Below, in pieces: positions 22,441 through 34,100 of a stretch of DNA of 64,000 nucleotides. The notes under the pieces were generated by a model, which was not told the DNA's origin, searched no databases, and saw only the letters and a program-made list of their open reading frames with translations. The position numbers were made by a program, and so were the translations under genes. This DNA comes from Saururus chinensis (taxonomy: Eukaryota; Streptophyta; Magnoliopsida; Piperales; Saururaceae), in assembly GCA_035235625.1 (NCBI GenBank), contig CP141144.1, forward strand, positions 45,692,014-45,756,013. Reading direction: 5' to 3'. How positions within the stretch are numbered: position 1 is the stretch's first letter; each line of letters begins with the position of its first letter.

Positions 22441-24022
22441 TTTCTCATTTTATTCTGAATAGTGCTAAACTTCGCTTTGCCTCAACAGCATTCTCCTGTA
22501 ACAGAGTTAGATTGTTCAATTTCTAATAAAATTTGGGATAAAAGGTCTTCGCATACAAAAAACACTACAGGAAATTCAAAATGGGTAATAGCACTTGTTT
22601 TAATAACACATGTATCAGATTTGAGTGAAAACAAGAGAGACACTATTAGAACAAATTAAAGACTCAAATTAAAAACTTTGCATTATCTTATCTGTGGTAG
22701 AAAACACAAACAAAGAAAACTATGAAATGTTCATACCAGAAACATCAAAATGTTAAAAACGCTATTTTCCGATTAATGTCAGTTAATATATAAAATTCAC
22801 TCATGAGTTTGACATTTCAGGAAGTATATTGATTTTGTAAATATTAGGTTTAAACATTATGGCCCATGATAGAGTGGGAAGGTTGGACAAGATCCATGTC
22901 GTCAGCACCACATAATCAGGGTGATAATGACGACGATAATAATTTTGAGCATCTCAAGGAATGCAGTATATATTGGGATCTCTTTTCTGTAGCAAGTAAA
23001 CAATATTAACTACCTCATAAAGGATTTTTATGCATTACAATGTCATACAGGCAAATTAAATATCACGTCATTGGAGACACATAGCTATGGTATGACCGAT
23101 AAAGACAATCATAATGGTTTGCTTAATTATCCCATCTTGGTGATCCGGATGTCCTACACTCAACAACTGCCTCATACAGGATTTTCATGCATTACAATGT
23201 CATAGAGGCAAATTAAATATCAAGTCATTTGAGACACATAGCTATAGTATGACATATAATGACAATCATGATGGTTTACTTAATTAACCAATCTTGGTGA
23301 TCCAGAGGTTTACACTCATAGGGCATTCTCATGCCCAACAAGTAGATATCTATAAATAATTAACCACTTAGTACAAGTCACTTCAAGCTCTAATTCTGAC
23401 CCAGTTTGGCATATCTTACTTAATATTTTACCTGTACGTGTAGGCTATAGTAAGCAATATTTTGTATAAGCAAGTTCCTTGTCTCTTCGGAGGCATACGT
23501 TCAAAAAACAAATAACACGAAAAGGTTAATGTTGTCTCTATTAACAATGCAACTGATAGTCCCTTCGCATTCAACAGCGACATCATAAACCTCATTTCAA
23601 ACATCTGGGGTCCAAAACAGGGAATTCGTTCTGCAGCTTTTATGACATTTGAAGCATTTTCAAACTCAAACGCAACATTTCATACTTTTAGCCGTCTGTC
23701 TTCTTCGCCTCCTTCTCCATATTTGGATTCTTAATGAGGTACTAATCACATCTCATGTGTTGTTATATTCATCATTCATATGTGTCCATAGCATCTCAGA
23801 TGGCTTTCTACAACATTATTACTGCTTTTAGTCCTTTCTAGTCCAACACTCATTATCTTAGCGATTTATATAGTAGCTACATTTATCGCTTAATTACGAA
23901 TATAGGAATGGATTTGAAGATGGCATCAATAGACTTGCAACAAGCACAAACGAAAACTTTGCAATTTTTTGTTATCTAAATCTCTTGCTATATTTATTTA
24001 TGCAATGACATTTAGAAAGTAC
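22441..24022. other. Intron of the coiled-coil remnant, with an internal duplication
   Basis: Non-coding. Two similar segments lie at about 23010-23145 and 23165-23300; both contain AGGATTTTxATGCATTACAATGTCATA, GGCAAATTAAATATCA and TTGGTGATCC. This is a tandem duplication with a period near 155 bp. Confidence 0.55.
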
Positions 24023-24486
24023 CTTAGAGCTTCCACATGATGTTGTAGCTCCACAATCTCCACCTGAGATGCCTTCACAATCTTTTCCAAATCTTCTCTT
24101 TCTCTATATTGTCTCTCTCCTCTTTCTCTCTCTCCCTCTCCCTCCTTCTCTCTCTTCTCCTCTCTCTCTTCTCTCCTTCTCCTCGCTTTCTCTCTCTATA
24201 TATAATATTTAAATAATAATATTAAGTAATTATTTTTTGTATTTATAATTTATTATATATTTAAAAAATAAATATAATTATATAAAGTAAACATTATTAT
24301 TTTTAATATATAATAAAAAAATTTCAAATCTCACTCATAAGGCTAGGGCTCACGTTAACGCATGTGCTCCCCGTCTCATACAAATGAGATTAAAGAAAAT
24401 ACATATAGTAATTGCAATATTTAATGATAAGTCTTAAGTAGTAAAGAAATAAAATTTAGTTTATATATGTATATAGAGTCCCGTTT

Positions 24487-24506
24487 ATATGAGCCCGGGC
24501 TCATAT
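24487..24506. repeat. Perfect 20-bp palindrome of the GAGCCCGGGCTC MITE family
   Basis: ATATGAGCCCGGGCTCATAT is a perfect palindrome and matches the ends of the MITE at 6456-6612. The segment 24350-24395 (GGGCTCACGTTAACGC ... CTCATACAAATGAG) matches the right arm of the same MITE. Confidence 0.65.
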
Positions 24507-24515
24507 TAACTTTTC

Positions 24516-24520
<5 letters not shown>

Positions 24521-24605
<85 letters not shown>
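24521..24605. repeat. (TA)n microsatellite, about 85 bp
   Basis: Uninterrupted TA dinucleotides. Frames encoding Tyr-Ile repeats here are artefacts. Confidence 0.95.
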
Positions 24606-24609
<4 letters not shown>

Positions 24610-25117
24610 TGCGACACTCATATTAAAGCATTGTAAATGCTATATATTTTTTTAAAAAATATCACTAATAGTAAAAATAATTTTTTTAAAATATTGTATT
24701 AGCGATTAAAAAACATTACAAATAGTGGTACTATTTGTGAAACTTTCAAAAAAACGTTGCTAATAGCAATATTTTTGTGACTTTTTTTAAGCGTTGAAAA
24801 TAATTATTTTTAGTGACATTTTTAATTGTGACTCTTAAAAAAGTATTGCTAATAGTCCTTTTTTTTGTAGTGATCGGATCTGAGAAGGTACATGGAGAGT
24901 ATCATTTTGTGGAGAGAAATGAGATGGGAGAAGTTGTCTTTGAGTTGTTAAAAGCAAATGGCCTAGGCATTGCAATTACTTAGTTTGAAAAGAGGAATGA
25001 GTATTTAATAACTTTTAAGAGTGGTCCTAATATGAGCCAAATAGTCTTTTTCTTATTTAAAAGGTATTCTCCGTAAACTTTTAGCACTACAACATAGATT
25101 AGTTGTTTTAGATGTCA

Positions 25118-27262
25118 GCATGAAGGGATGGAGGAAGCTAAGAAATGATAAATTGATCCTAGGATTAAGTGGAGGAACTTAAAGGGTGAATTACTCAATA
25201 CTTTTCTAGGGAGATTGTGACTAGAAGGGAATTGAAATTTGGATGGAGAATAAAAAATAATGTGGGGTAACATGGTTGATTGTATTAAAAAGTTAGAAAA
25301 AGAAGTGTTTGGGGAAGTGAGGAAGAGAAATAACGTAAAGAAAAAAACATGGTGGGGGTGTAAGGAATTGCAAAGAGTTCTCAAGGAAAAGATATGTTCC
25401 TTCAAGAAGTGACAAAAATGTAAAAGAAGAGTTCGGAGAAATATTAAGGTTAGAAAGATTAGAAGAGAGGCTAATAAAGTAGTAAGTGAAGCTAGATTTA
25501 AAACATTTGATGAATTGTATAATAGATTATGATTGAAGGAGCAGAAGAGAGACATATATAAGATAACTAAGTTAAGAGAGAAGATAAATAGGGACTTGGA
25601 TCAAGTTAGGACGATGAAAGAGTTTTAGTAAACAATAAGGAAATTAAGGGGAGATGGAGGGGGTATTTCAGCGTTAATTGAATGAAGATTATGGTGGTGG
25701 TCTTAATATTGAGTCTAGTTTTGTTAAGGCTATAACTTATTTTAAGAAATTTACAAAAGAGGGACTAGGAGTTGCCTTAAAGAAGATAATAAAGGTATAA
25801 CATTGAGACCTAATAGAATTTCTATTGAAGTATGGAAGTATGTGAGGGTTGTTGGCTTAACTTGGTTAATTAAATTGTTTAAAAATATTTGGAAGTCAAA
25901 GAGGATGCCAGAGGATTGGAGGAGAAGCACACTTACACTTCTATATAAAAATAAATAGAATATTCAAAGTTGTACAAACTATAGGGATATAAAACTATGA
26001 CTTATATTATGAAGTTATAGAAAGAGTGTTGAAGGACACTAGCGAAAAGTAACTAAAGTAATTGAAAACCAGTTTAGTTTCATGCCAAAGAGGTCAACAA
26101 TTGAGGTTATCTTCTTGTTACAACAATTAGTTGAGAAATATAAGGATATGAGCCAAAACCTCTATTCGACCTTTATTGATTTGGAAAAAACTTATTATAG
26201 AGTGCTTCGAGATCTCATTTGAAGTGTCTTGAAGGAGAAGGGGGTATTTCAGGATAAGAGAGTACATCGATATTATTAAAAATATGTACAATGAGGTAGT
26301 GACTAGTGTATGTATAATCGGGGGAGAAACCAAGGAGTTCATGATCATAATAAAGGTTAACTTTAAGCCCTTATCTTTTTGCTCTAGTTATGGATGAACT
26401 AACTATACATATACTAGATAGGATACCTTGGTGCTTGCTATTTGCTGATGACATTGCTTTATTTACGAGACTATAAGCATGGTTAAATATCAAACTAGAA
26501 CTGTGGAGGGAAGCTCTAGAATCAAAAGGATTTAAAAAAAGTAGGAGTAGGACTAACACAGAGTATATGTAATTTAGCTTTAAGGATAGTAGAACTATAG
26601 GTGAAACTTTTGTCAAAATAAATGGGCAAGAAGTGCCAAGATGTGTGCAATTCCATTATCTGGGCTCTATTATCTATAAAATATGAGATATCACAAAGTG
26701 ATGTTGTACATAGGATTAATGTGATGTAGGTAAAATAGAGGGCGGCGTCAAAAGTATTGTGTGATAGTAGAGTCCCAAATAGGCTTAAAGGTAAGTTCTA
26801 TTGGTTTGCTATTAGGCCCGCAATACTTTATAGAGCAAAATGTTGGATACCAAAGAAAAGACATATAAATAAACTAAATATAGTTGAAATGAAGATACTA
26901 AGGTAGATGTGTGGAATAACAAGGAAAGATAGGTTTAGAAATGAATATATATATATGAGAACTTAGGGGTAGCACCTTTAGGGAAAAAGCGTAGAGATTG
27001 TAGGTTGTATTGGATATGTGGTATGGGCATGTACAAAGAAAACTAATGGAAAAAAAACTAATGGATGCCTCAGTAAGAAGGTTGGAAGAGTTTTATGTAA
27101 ATGACACCAAAAGAGGGAGAGAGAGACCTAAGAGAACTTGGATGGAATTGATAAAGAATTATACGACTATGTTATCTCTTACAAAAGAGTTGGCACTAAA
27201 CAGGCTTAAATGGAGGCATAAGATCCATGTCGCCAACCCTAAATTGTTGGGAAAATGTGCTA
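25118..27262 (+). pseudogene. Decayed RTE-type LINE reverse transcriptase
   Basis: Many short frames in series translate into pieces of a plant non-LTR reverse transcriptase: VSEARFKTFDELYNRL and the WWxxKEL region before the RT, an STIEVIFLLQQLVEKY block, FIDLEKTYYRV (the FIDLEKAYDRV motif with changed residues), LLFADDIALF (catalytic FADD) near 26440, INGQEVPRCVQFHYLGSII, and the C-terminal end GRERPKRTWMELIKNY with the LKWRHKIHVANP tail near 27200. Dozens of stops and frameshifts interrupt it. The endonuclease domain is missing, so it is 5'-truncated, as is usual for LINE copies. Confidence 0.88.
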
Positions 27263-28470
27263 TTTAATTACGATTATGATTACATTGCAAAATTAGAGTG
27301 ACCACCATAGTAAAATCATTTTTTTAAGAAAATTATCTTAAAGCTATATCTTAGGTCATGGTCATTGTTTTCCAACACAAGGATGGCAAAATATACATAT
27401 CATAGTGAATCATTTCAAAACCATTTAAACGGAAAAATGAATCATCTAAGTACAAGACTAACTTTAATAACTAAATAAAGTATCAACTAGCACAACAAGC
27501 GCCTACAAGCAAGCCATACACTGGCCTCTTTGCAATCCAATGATTAGCCACGGCTCCTCTACTATCCACATGCAACACTAGGAAGCCTGAGTATATTTTC
27601 ATATACCCAATAGAAATGAATCTTATAGATAAGACATCAATCATCATGCTTAGGATTTACTCTTTTTAGGACTTATTATGCAACATGCTATTTACTCAAC
27701 ATCTCATCTGCCTTCATCATAATGTTGCTTTACTTTAATTGAGTCTTAAACTTTGTTCTTAGCCACTACATCTCAGGCACTACCAGTAAATATGCCTCTG
27801 TGTCACCATTAGTACCCACATCCTATACCATAGGTTGTTCATGATACCACTTAAGTGCCATTATCACACACACACTCAACCCACCTTAGAGTTCTCTATT
27901 GGCACACCACGTCCCATACCATGGGGTTTTTTTTTGTAGTTTCATAGCCCTTCCCAAACACGCAGCATGAGAGTATTTGTATAGTTTATTCTTTTTTAAG
28001 TCACATTCATAATTTCTCTAAACCCTTTCCTAAAAGCTCTATAGTTCCTTAAGGCTTTCAACAAATATATGAACCCCACTCTTAAAAGTCCCCTCCCCAT
28101 CAAATGATCCTCCTCAGGAGAAACCCAAGGTTTACAACTCCCACCTCATGAGTCAATAGTCATCTTGACTGATTAGACAATGTCAATTCTTCAATTAGGC
28201 TTGATCCTATCATGCATGTACATCAGTAGCCTAAGTTGGACCCCAGAATTCCATGTTGTCTGCTAGTCCTAAAAGAAAATATGCATTCTATGGCCACTTC
28301 TCTAGTCAACTAGTACAACCTTGGTGGTCCGTACGTTGAAGCATAACTTCAGTGGTCCGTACTTCTTATTCCGCATATGACCTCAGTGATCCTTATGTAG
28401 CCATTCCATGAGTACAACAACATTGCACTCATTCAACAAAGTGTTGCATAGCTTCCACGGTATGACATTT
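27263..28470. other. Intergenic, no gene seen
   Basis: AT-rich spacer. A near repeat of GGTGGTCCGTACGTTGAAG and AGTGGTCCGTACTTC occurs at about 28322 and 28352. Nothing else identified. Confidence 0.4.
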
Positions 28471-29094
28471 TGTAATGCCCGAGATTTTTCATCCATTTTT
28501 CTTTAAACTCATAGAATTTTTTTTTTTTCATAAATCAGAGTCAAAACGATAAAATCAAAACATGTATAACCATTTTATAATTTAAAACATCATACGGTTA
28601 AACATCATACTGTTAAATCAAATATCCTCAGGCGCTACTCGAAAACACACGTACGAATAAATTGCTATGATCATAGACTTTTAAATACAAATCACTCCCA
28701 GGCATCCCTGAGTGCAAGTCCCATAACAGTCCACTGACTAATCCAAATGAAAGTCCAAAATAAACATCTAACTTCTCGTCTCACCCAATACAGGAGATCG
28801 TGGCACAAACAAACTCGCAGTGAGTCAAGCAGATACCTGAGTCAACGGGAATCAATCCACCGCTGAAACGAGCGTCCATCTCCAGGAGCTCTCCGCACAA
28901 CCTGCAAAACCTCCTGTACAACGGGGCTAAAAGTAGGGTGGTGAGTATTTTCATACTCGGTAGGAAAATACCCAGTAGGGGAAAACCCAAACGGTGAACT
29001 CCATAAGTTCATAAATACATACGTTCATGCAACTCAAACATGAAGCAGAAGCATAACAATATCATGCTTAAACTCATACAAACATACCAAATGC

Positions 29095-29180
29095 ACCATC
29101 GTGCCAAAGACATATCAAAGGCACCAACGTGCCAAAATCATACCAAAGGCACCAACGTGCCAAAGTCATACTATCCAATC
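29095..29180. repeat. 28-bp tandem repeat in LTR element 2
   Basis: GTGCCAAA recurs at 29101, 29129 and 29157 with the phrase ATACCAAAGGCACCAAC between. Confidence 0.85.
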
Positions 29181-29334
29181 AACTTACACAAACACCCTTA
29201 TCCAGGGTCATACAAACTTACTCGTACCATCGTACGCTTACTTGTACGACCTTACTCGTACAATCAGACTCGTACGACCTTACCGTACAGTCTGCACAAA
29301 ATCATACTTACTGTCTTACTCATAACATATTCTC

Positions 29335-29475
29335 ACAATCGTACTCATACTCTTACAGTCGTGCTCATACTCATATGCTTACAGTCCTGCTCATACACAC
29401 TCTTACAGTCCTGCTCATACACATACAGTTGTACTCACACTCATACAGTCATACTCATACACATAATCGTACACA
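29335..29475. repeat. Short CTCATAC-rich tandem repeat in LTR element 2
   Basis: Units of the form TTACAGTCCTGCTCATACAC vary from 18 to 27 bp and run for about 140 bp. Confidence 0.7.
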
Positions 29476-29699
29476 TATCAACGACCACTGAAGCTCATTA
29501 CAACTAATAAGCTCCAGTGTCGAAATGGAAAAGAATGTCATTGGGGCAACACCTTAACCTCCGGGGAGTGACTAGACGCTATGGACTTTTTCGAAGGTAA
29601 GGCACACCAATGCTCATGGGGCACTAGATCAAACAGGTAAGAGTAGATCCATGATACTACTTACCTGAACGCGCAAACATAAACACCCACACATAAGGG

Positions 29700-29915
29700 G
29701 TCATACAGTTGCCCACCATAATGGGTCTTATAGTGCCAGAGAATTGCCCACCATAATGGGTCTTATAGTACCATAGAATTGCCCACCATAATGGGTCTTA
29801 TAGTGCCATAGAATTACCCACCATAATGGGTCTTATAGTGCCATTGCCACTCTTGGGCAAAAAACATACAGTGCCACTTGGGCAGAAACATACAGTGCCA
29901 CTCTTGGGCAGAAAC
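29700..29915. repeat. 35-bp tandem repeat, then 30-bp units, in LTR element 2
   Basis: CCCACCATAATGGGTCTTAT recurs with an exact 35-bp period (units at 29711, 29746, 29781, 29816). Each unit contains the inverted pair CCCACCAT/ATGGGT. It passes directly into three units of AGTGCCACTCTTGGGCAGAA at about 30 bp. Confidence 0.9.
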
Positions 29916-29919
29916 ATAC

Positions 29920-30178
29920 AACGCTCTCAACAGAGCATCAGACGTCTGGGCTTACACAGCACACAGACCAAATTAGAAACATACGTCGCTCTTAGCAGAG
30001 CATCAGATGTCTGGGCTTCATACAGCACGCAGACAAAGTCAGAAATGTTCATCGCTCTCAACAGAGCATAAAACGTCTGGGCTTATACAGCACGCAAACC
30101 AAATCAGAAACAACGTTGCTCTCAACAGAGCATCAGACGTCCGGTGCTCTACACAGCACACAGACAACATCCCACAGG
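29920..30178. repeat. 65-bp tandem repeat, four copies, in LTR element 2
   Basis: CTCTCAACAGAGCATCAGAC and close variants start at 29924, 29989, 30055 and 30119. Each is followed by GTCTGGGCTTxxACAGCACxCAGAC. The inverted pair CAGACGTCTG recurs in the units. Confidence 0.9.
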
Positions 30179-30914
30179 ATAAACACCATGGTAAGACATG
30201 ATAAATGCTCGGCCGACTCACTAGCGGCCAGCTCAAACACGGAACTTAATCCGTCGAACCCTCAAGTCTCAAACTCACAACACTATCATTAGTTGTGCTT
30301 ATAATTCAAGTTTGAATTAAGTACATTATGCGATACAATTATGCCACACAAACTCACAGTCCTCGACTGGTCAAACTGAAGATGAGCCCGCTCCGAAACC
30401 CAAGTTCGTCAGGGCAATAGACTTCACTTACCCGTCCACAATCTTGGACAAAACTCATCGTACACCAAACCCTTATAGTCTTACATACTTCGCCATCCAT
30501 CTTATGGCCAAATCCTCTTACACTGACATCCTCAAATAACGCTCCTCAAAGCCAACCCAGTTGGCACCCTCTTACTTATATCTCACTTATTATGCTTACT
30601 TTTCACTTCATAATCTGTACGTTATGCTTGTACAATTATGAACACTCTTACTGTCTGACAATCGCCCAACATACAATCCACCCCAAACTGATCCATTCTA
30701 ATCCTTGCCCGTCATACTCATATCTTCTGTCCTCTGTCATTCGCTTACACAATCGTATCCAAATCCAGACAAAGTCTCTGTTACCTCTTACTGTCCATCG
30801 CCCATACCTCTGCCCACATACACTTACGCACATCCAAAGCATAGGCAAAAAGTCATCATACATACGTATGTCTCACGCATATGTATAACATATACATACG
30901 GTCATACATACGGA

Positions 30915-31160
30915 ACTTACAAACATGCACGCTAGCCATCACTAGCACATGCATACATACGTCAAACATACACGCTAGCCATCACTAGCACATGCACAGA
31001 CATTCATACATACTCCAAACATGCACGTTAGCCATCACTAGCACATGCATACATACATACTCCAAACATGCATGCTAGCCATCACTAGTACATGCATAAT
31101 CCATACTTAGCATACTGACATATTTGCTAGCCATCGCTAGCGCATACATAATCCACATCC
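30915..31160. repeat. 43-53-bp tandem repeat GCTAGCCATCACTAGC in LTR element 2
   Basis: GCTAGCCATCACTAGCACAT occurs at about 30931, 30974, 31027, 31074 and 31126. The core is an imperfect hairpin (GCTAG...CTAGC). Confidence 0.85.
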
Positions 31161-33309
31161 ATAAAACGTGCATACATCTCATGCATATCAATCATACCAT
31201 ACACTCATGCTTACACGCACATCGTGCAATCGGATCATTACTTAACATCCAAGCATGGAATCATACAATCCTAGCAAAAGCATGCTTCATGAATTTACGA
31301 GTTCAAAGCTCCCCTACCTTGTAATCATGACGTTCGATGGCGAGCACACGACGGTGGCGGCGTCAGCGGCGGACTTGGCAGTCAAAACCATTGCCTAGTT
31401 GAGAGAGATGTTGTCCTGAGGGTTTAGGAAGTGCCGGAACTATACACGGCCAAACGAGGTGTCAGAAATCAATGCGGCAAAACCCGCGATCCACGGCGGC
31501 ACACTAGGGCGGCCGGGAGAAATATCGTGCCAACATATGTGGCGGTGCGATCAAATGTCAAGGGTGTACACTCTGAAGATCGGCCGGTGGCTAAAACGTG
31601 CTCAGCCGGCCACAAAGACATCGAAATCGGCCGTGGACAGCACCCAATGGCGACAATTTCGGTCAACAAAGGCCCACATACGGGCGGAGAGCATGGGGCA
31701 ACGCTCGAGAATCAAAGGAGAGGTGGAGGACGGCTCTAGTGGTCAACTCCACTCGGTGGCAAAGCCAACCGATGGTTAGGCGGCACGAATGCGGCGCCTA
31801 AACCCAGAAGTACACGCGACCCAAAGGGCGGGGGAGAGGGCTGAAAGGAGGCAAACCAAGGCCCACAAAAGCCAATAGGGTTAAGGCCCTAGTTGTGGCC
31901 AATCTAAGCGGCGACATCGCCAATCGCCACCCACAACCAATACCCATGGTGCGGGCGGCTGTGCATCTCGCACGATATAGGGCAAATGACAAGCGGCCCA
32001 TTCCGAGCGGTAATATAATTAGGCCAAGTGGGGCTGACCCTCACTGTCGTCGAGCCGGGGCAGAGCCCATAATGGCCAAATAGCATACGGCTCGCCATGA
32101 CCATGGCCCGAGACGCACCTAAAGCGTCTAATCATGCAGAGGAAGGCAATAGGGGAGAGGCGGGGTCGGAAACGGCAACCCCCTACCGACACTGGGTCGA
32201 GGTAGGCTGGACGGAGTCCATCCGGTGGCCGAACAATGACCGGAAATACACCGGCGTCCAAAACATCCCACGGACAGTGAGATGCAAATAGTAACAAAAA
32301 CCCGACCAAAAGATCGGTAGCTCATCATAGAGCGAAGAAAGCATGGCAGTGGCTCCATCTAGTGTCTATGGGTTCCTAGCGGCCAACTAAACATAAGTCT
32401 AGTTGAGAGCGGCCGCAAACGATGTCAAAATCGTACACCCACAGTGCAAAAACGGGATTGAAGGAGAGAAAAACCCTAAAAAAGGTTCGGTACCTCGTGG
32501 AGGAGCGAAGAGGCCGTGGCGGCGGTCATGGCCGGTACCTACTGACTCGTGGCGGTGAGGCAAAGCAGATCTTGATAAGAACCGCTGGAATCCAACGATA
32601 GAGGAGGGAGAACGGAGCAACCGGAAATAGGCTCGGGTTTCTCCCTTTTCTGTCTGGACGTCATCGTTTTTCTGGAATGTCGGTTCTGTAAGTTTCTGGA
32701 AAAACTTACTGCATATGCCTTTTTAAGCCGTGATTTTACTATTTACTTTTTTTATTTTTACATCTATGTCCCCAATGCGCGTTAACTCACTGGTTATGCG
32801 CTATAGCTCCAAACTTCGCGTCGTAAGCGCGTAGCGAGGCCCGCGGCCTGCGACTAAGCCCCATACCCAACTCTATGGGTATAAATATAGGGTATGAATA
32901 CATAAATATATATACGCTAAAATATCACATTTTTTTGCCGAAAATGACCAGAAAAATAGCAGGAAAATCTCAGAAAATCGTAGAAAAATCAGGGACCTTA
33001 CACATTTATGGCCTATGCCTTAAAAAGTATAAACTCAGTTTTACTTCTTCTTAGTATGTTATGATCCCTTAGTCTCGTACTCAATCTCAAAGCATTCATT
33101 AACTTCCGCAGCCATGTTCTCCTTGGTTCATTCCTCTACCAAGCACTACCTCATTGGTCCATGTTTCTACTCAAATCACAATCCTCCTCACTAGAAAAAC
33201 CATGGTTCTCATCACCAAAGGTTTCATCCTTGACTAAACATGTCAGTCTTCAAGCTACTCTTGAGCCCATTCGTTTTCTTCTCTTTTGAGTTTATGATTG
33301 GGATGATGG

Positions 33310-33670
33310 AATTAAATATTTCAAACTAACATTACCATTGACGAAAAATCATACTTTAACTTGCCCCAGCAGCTCACCGAAGCTCACCGACAGATGAATG
33401 TTTATTAACCGTACAATTCTACCAATATACACGTCATTATTGCCTACCTCCCCATTATAATGGATACAAATACCGATCATATCCATGATCGGTGTAAAAG
33501 AATGATCGATTATGTAAAATACATCCTTTGGAGTACTCACACAGTGGTTGAGGTGTCAAAAAGCATTTTTTCTTGTTCATCGACGCTCGCCAGGGAGTCA
33601 TCGCCAGTCACTTCCCACCGGCGACTTTCATTCGCCACCGATGACTCCCAGTACACCAGAACGGTATAGC
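33310..33670 (-). pseudogene. MULE (MuDR-type) transposase N-terminal fragment
   Basis: The minus strand reads MIGICIHYNGEVGNNDVYIG ... INIHLSVSFGELLGQV, the ubiquitin-like N-terminal piece of plant MuDR transposases (an IxxHYNGxW ... NI..SFxEL pattern). The nucleotide sequence is related over about 350 bp to 52075-52410, where the same piece stands at the head of a longer transposase remnant. The rest of the transposase is absent here. Confidence 0.6.
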
Positions 33671-33699
33671 ACTATTCTGATGTTTATTTATTACTCTCT

Positions 33700-34100
33700 A
33701 CTTTAAAGCAGATGATATAGAAAATAAATTTATACTCTGTACACATATATGGAACAATAAATTTATACTATGACCTTATACTATAATTACATTCATATAT
33801 AAATCACAATCAATTTATACTATAATTACATTCACAGATCAGTAAATATATACTATGTTGTTTACATCCACTACAGAACAGTAAATATATACTTTGTTGT
33901 TTACATTAACCACAAAAACAAAACAACAAATATATACTCTGTTTACATATATGAAACATCAAAATTATATTTTAATTTCGTATATAGAAAAATAAATTTA
34001 TACTCTGTACACATATATGGAACAATAAATTTATACTCTAACCTTATGTATGGAACAATAAATTTATAATTTAATTTCATATATAGAAAAAACCAGTATT
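33700..34100. repeat. AT-rich minisatellite AACAATAAATTTATACTC
   Basis: The phrase GAACAATAAATTTATACT and close variants recur at least eight times with irregular 30-65-bp spacing (33724-34070), mixed with TTTACATATATGAAACA-type words. Confidence 0.75.

Larger units (their letters stand above)
21138..24023 (-). pseudogene. Partial coiled-coil protein gene (At3g49055-like), three exons, truncated
   Basis: Three minus-strand exons splice cleanly. Exon a ends at 24023 (REREDLEKIVKASQVEIVEL... then CTAAG|GTACTT, phase 2). Exon b is 21964-21853 (ISLHKAHMEAQAKKISQKKY... ending NES). Exon c is 21254-21138 (VEGLMMDIAAAEEEISRWK... ending EEFAAQ|GTATTA). The joined sequence is an uninterrupted acidic coiled coil matching the central part of plant proteins annotated as uncharacterized At3g49055 or myosin-heavy-chain-related. 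The family has more sequence on both sides, and I find neither here. Upstream of exon a the frame runs into a GA-repeat tract next to a CACTA end. So this is a truncated or transposon-captured segment rather than a whole gene, although its intact splice sites mean it could still be spliced. Confidence 0.65.
24105..24873. mobile_element. CACTA element right part, interrupted by MITE and AT repeat
   Basis: The right end TTTTTTTTGTAGTG (ending at 24873), read on the minus strand, is CACTACAAAAAAAA. Inside it lie subterminal repeats of the AATAGCGAT/GTTGCTAATAG type (24605-24855), the same kind as in the element at 3238. A CT-rich tract at 24105-24200 matches the position of the CT-rich core in that element. 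Between them are MITE pieces and a long AT microsatellite. The left end was not found. Confidence 0.6.
28466..33007 (-). mobile_element. 4.5-kb solo LTR (element 2) with 5-bp target duplication CATTT
   Basis: The element starts at 28471 with TGTAATGCCCGAG and ends at 33002 with AGGGACCTTACA. The pentamer CATTT stands directly before it (28466-28470) and directly after it (33003-33007). A perfect 5-bp target duplication and TG...CA ends are the signature of LTR-retrotransposon integration. There is no gag-pol, no internal region, and the two ends are not copies of each other, so this is a solo LTR of about 4,532 bp. It resembles the other TGTNA-type LTR blocks here. Several minisatellites and a GC-rich segment (31330-32640) lie inside. 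A TTTAAAAA-type core on the minus strand near 32718 may be its promoter. Confidence 0.8.

Noticed and set aside
24421..24655. Frames with long Tyr-Ile repeats on both strands
   Set aside because: Translations of a TA microsatellite.
15189..24873. A single large CACTA element spanning both ends
   Set aside because: Both tips begin CACTACAAAA, but the subterminal repeats belong to different families.
29700..29915. CRISPR-like array
   Set aside because: Units are directly adjacent with no unique spacers, and this is plant nuclear DNA; it is a minisatellite.
29040..30888. Several open frames of up to 155 codons
   Set aside because: They are driven by minisatellites inside the solo LTR and occur on both strands.
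31431..32358. Overlapping GC-rich frames on both strands
   Set aside because: High GC lowers stop density; there are no domains, and the stretch lies within the solo LTR.
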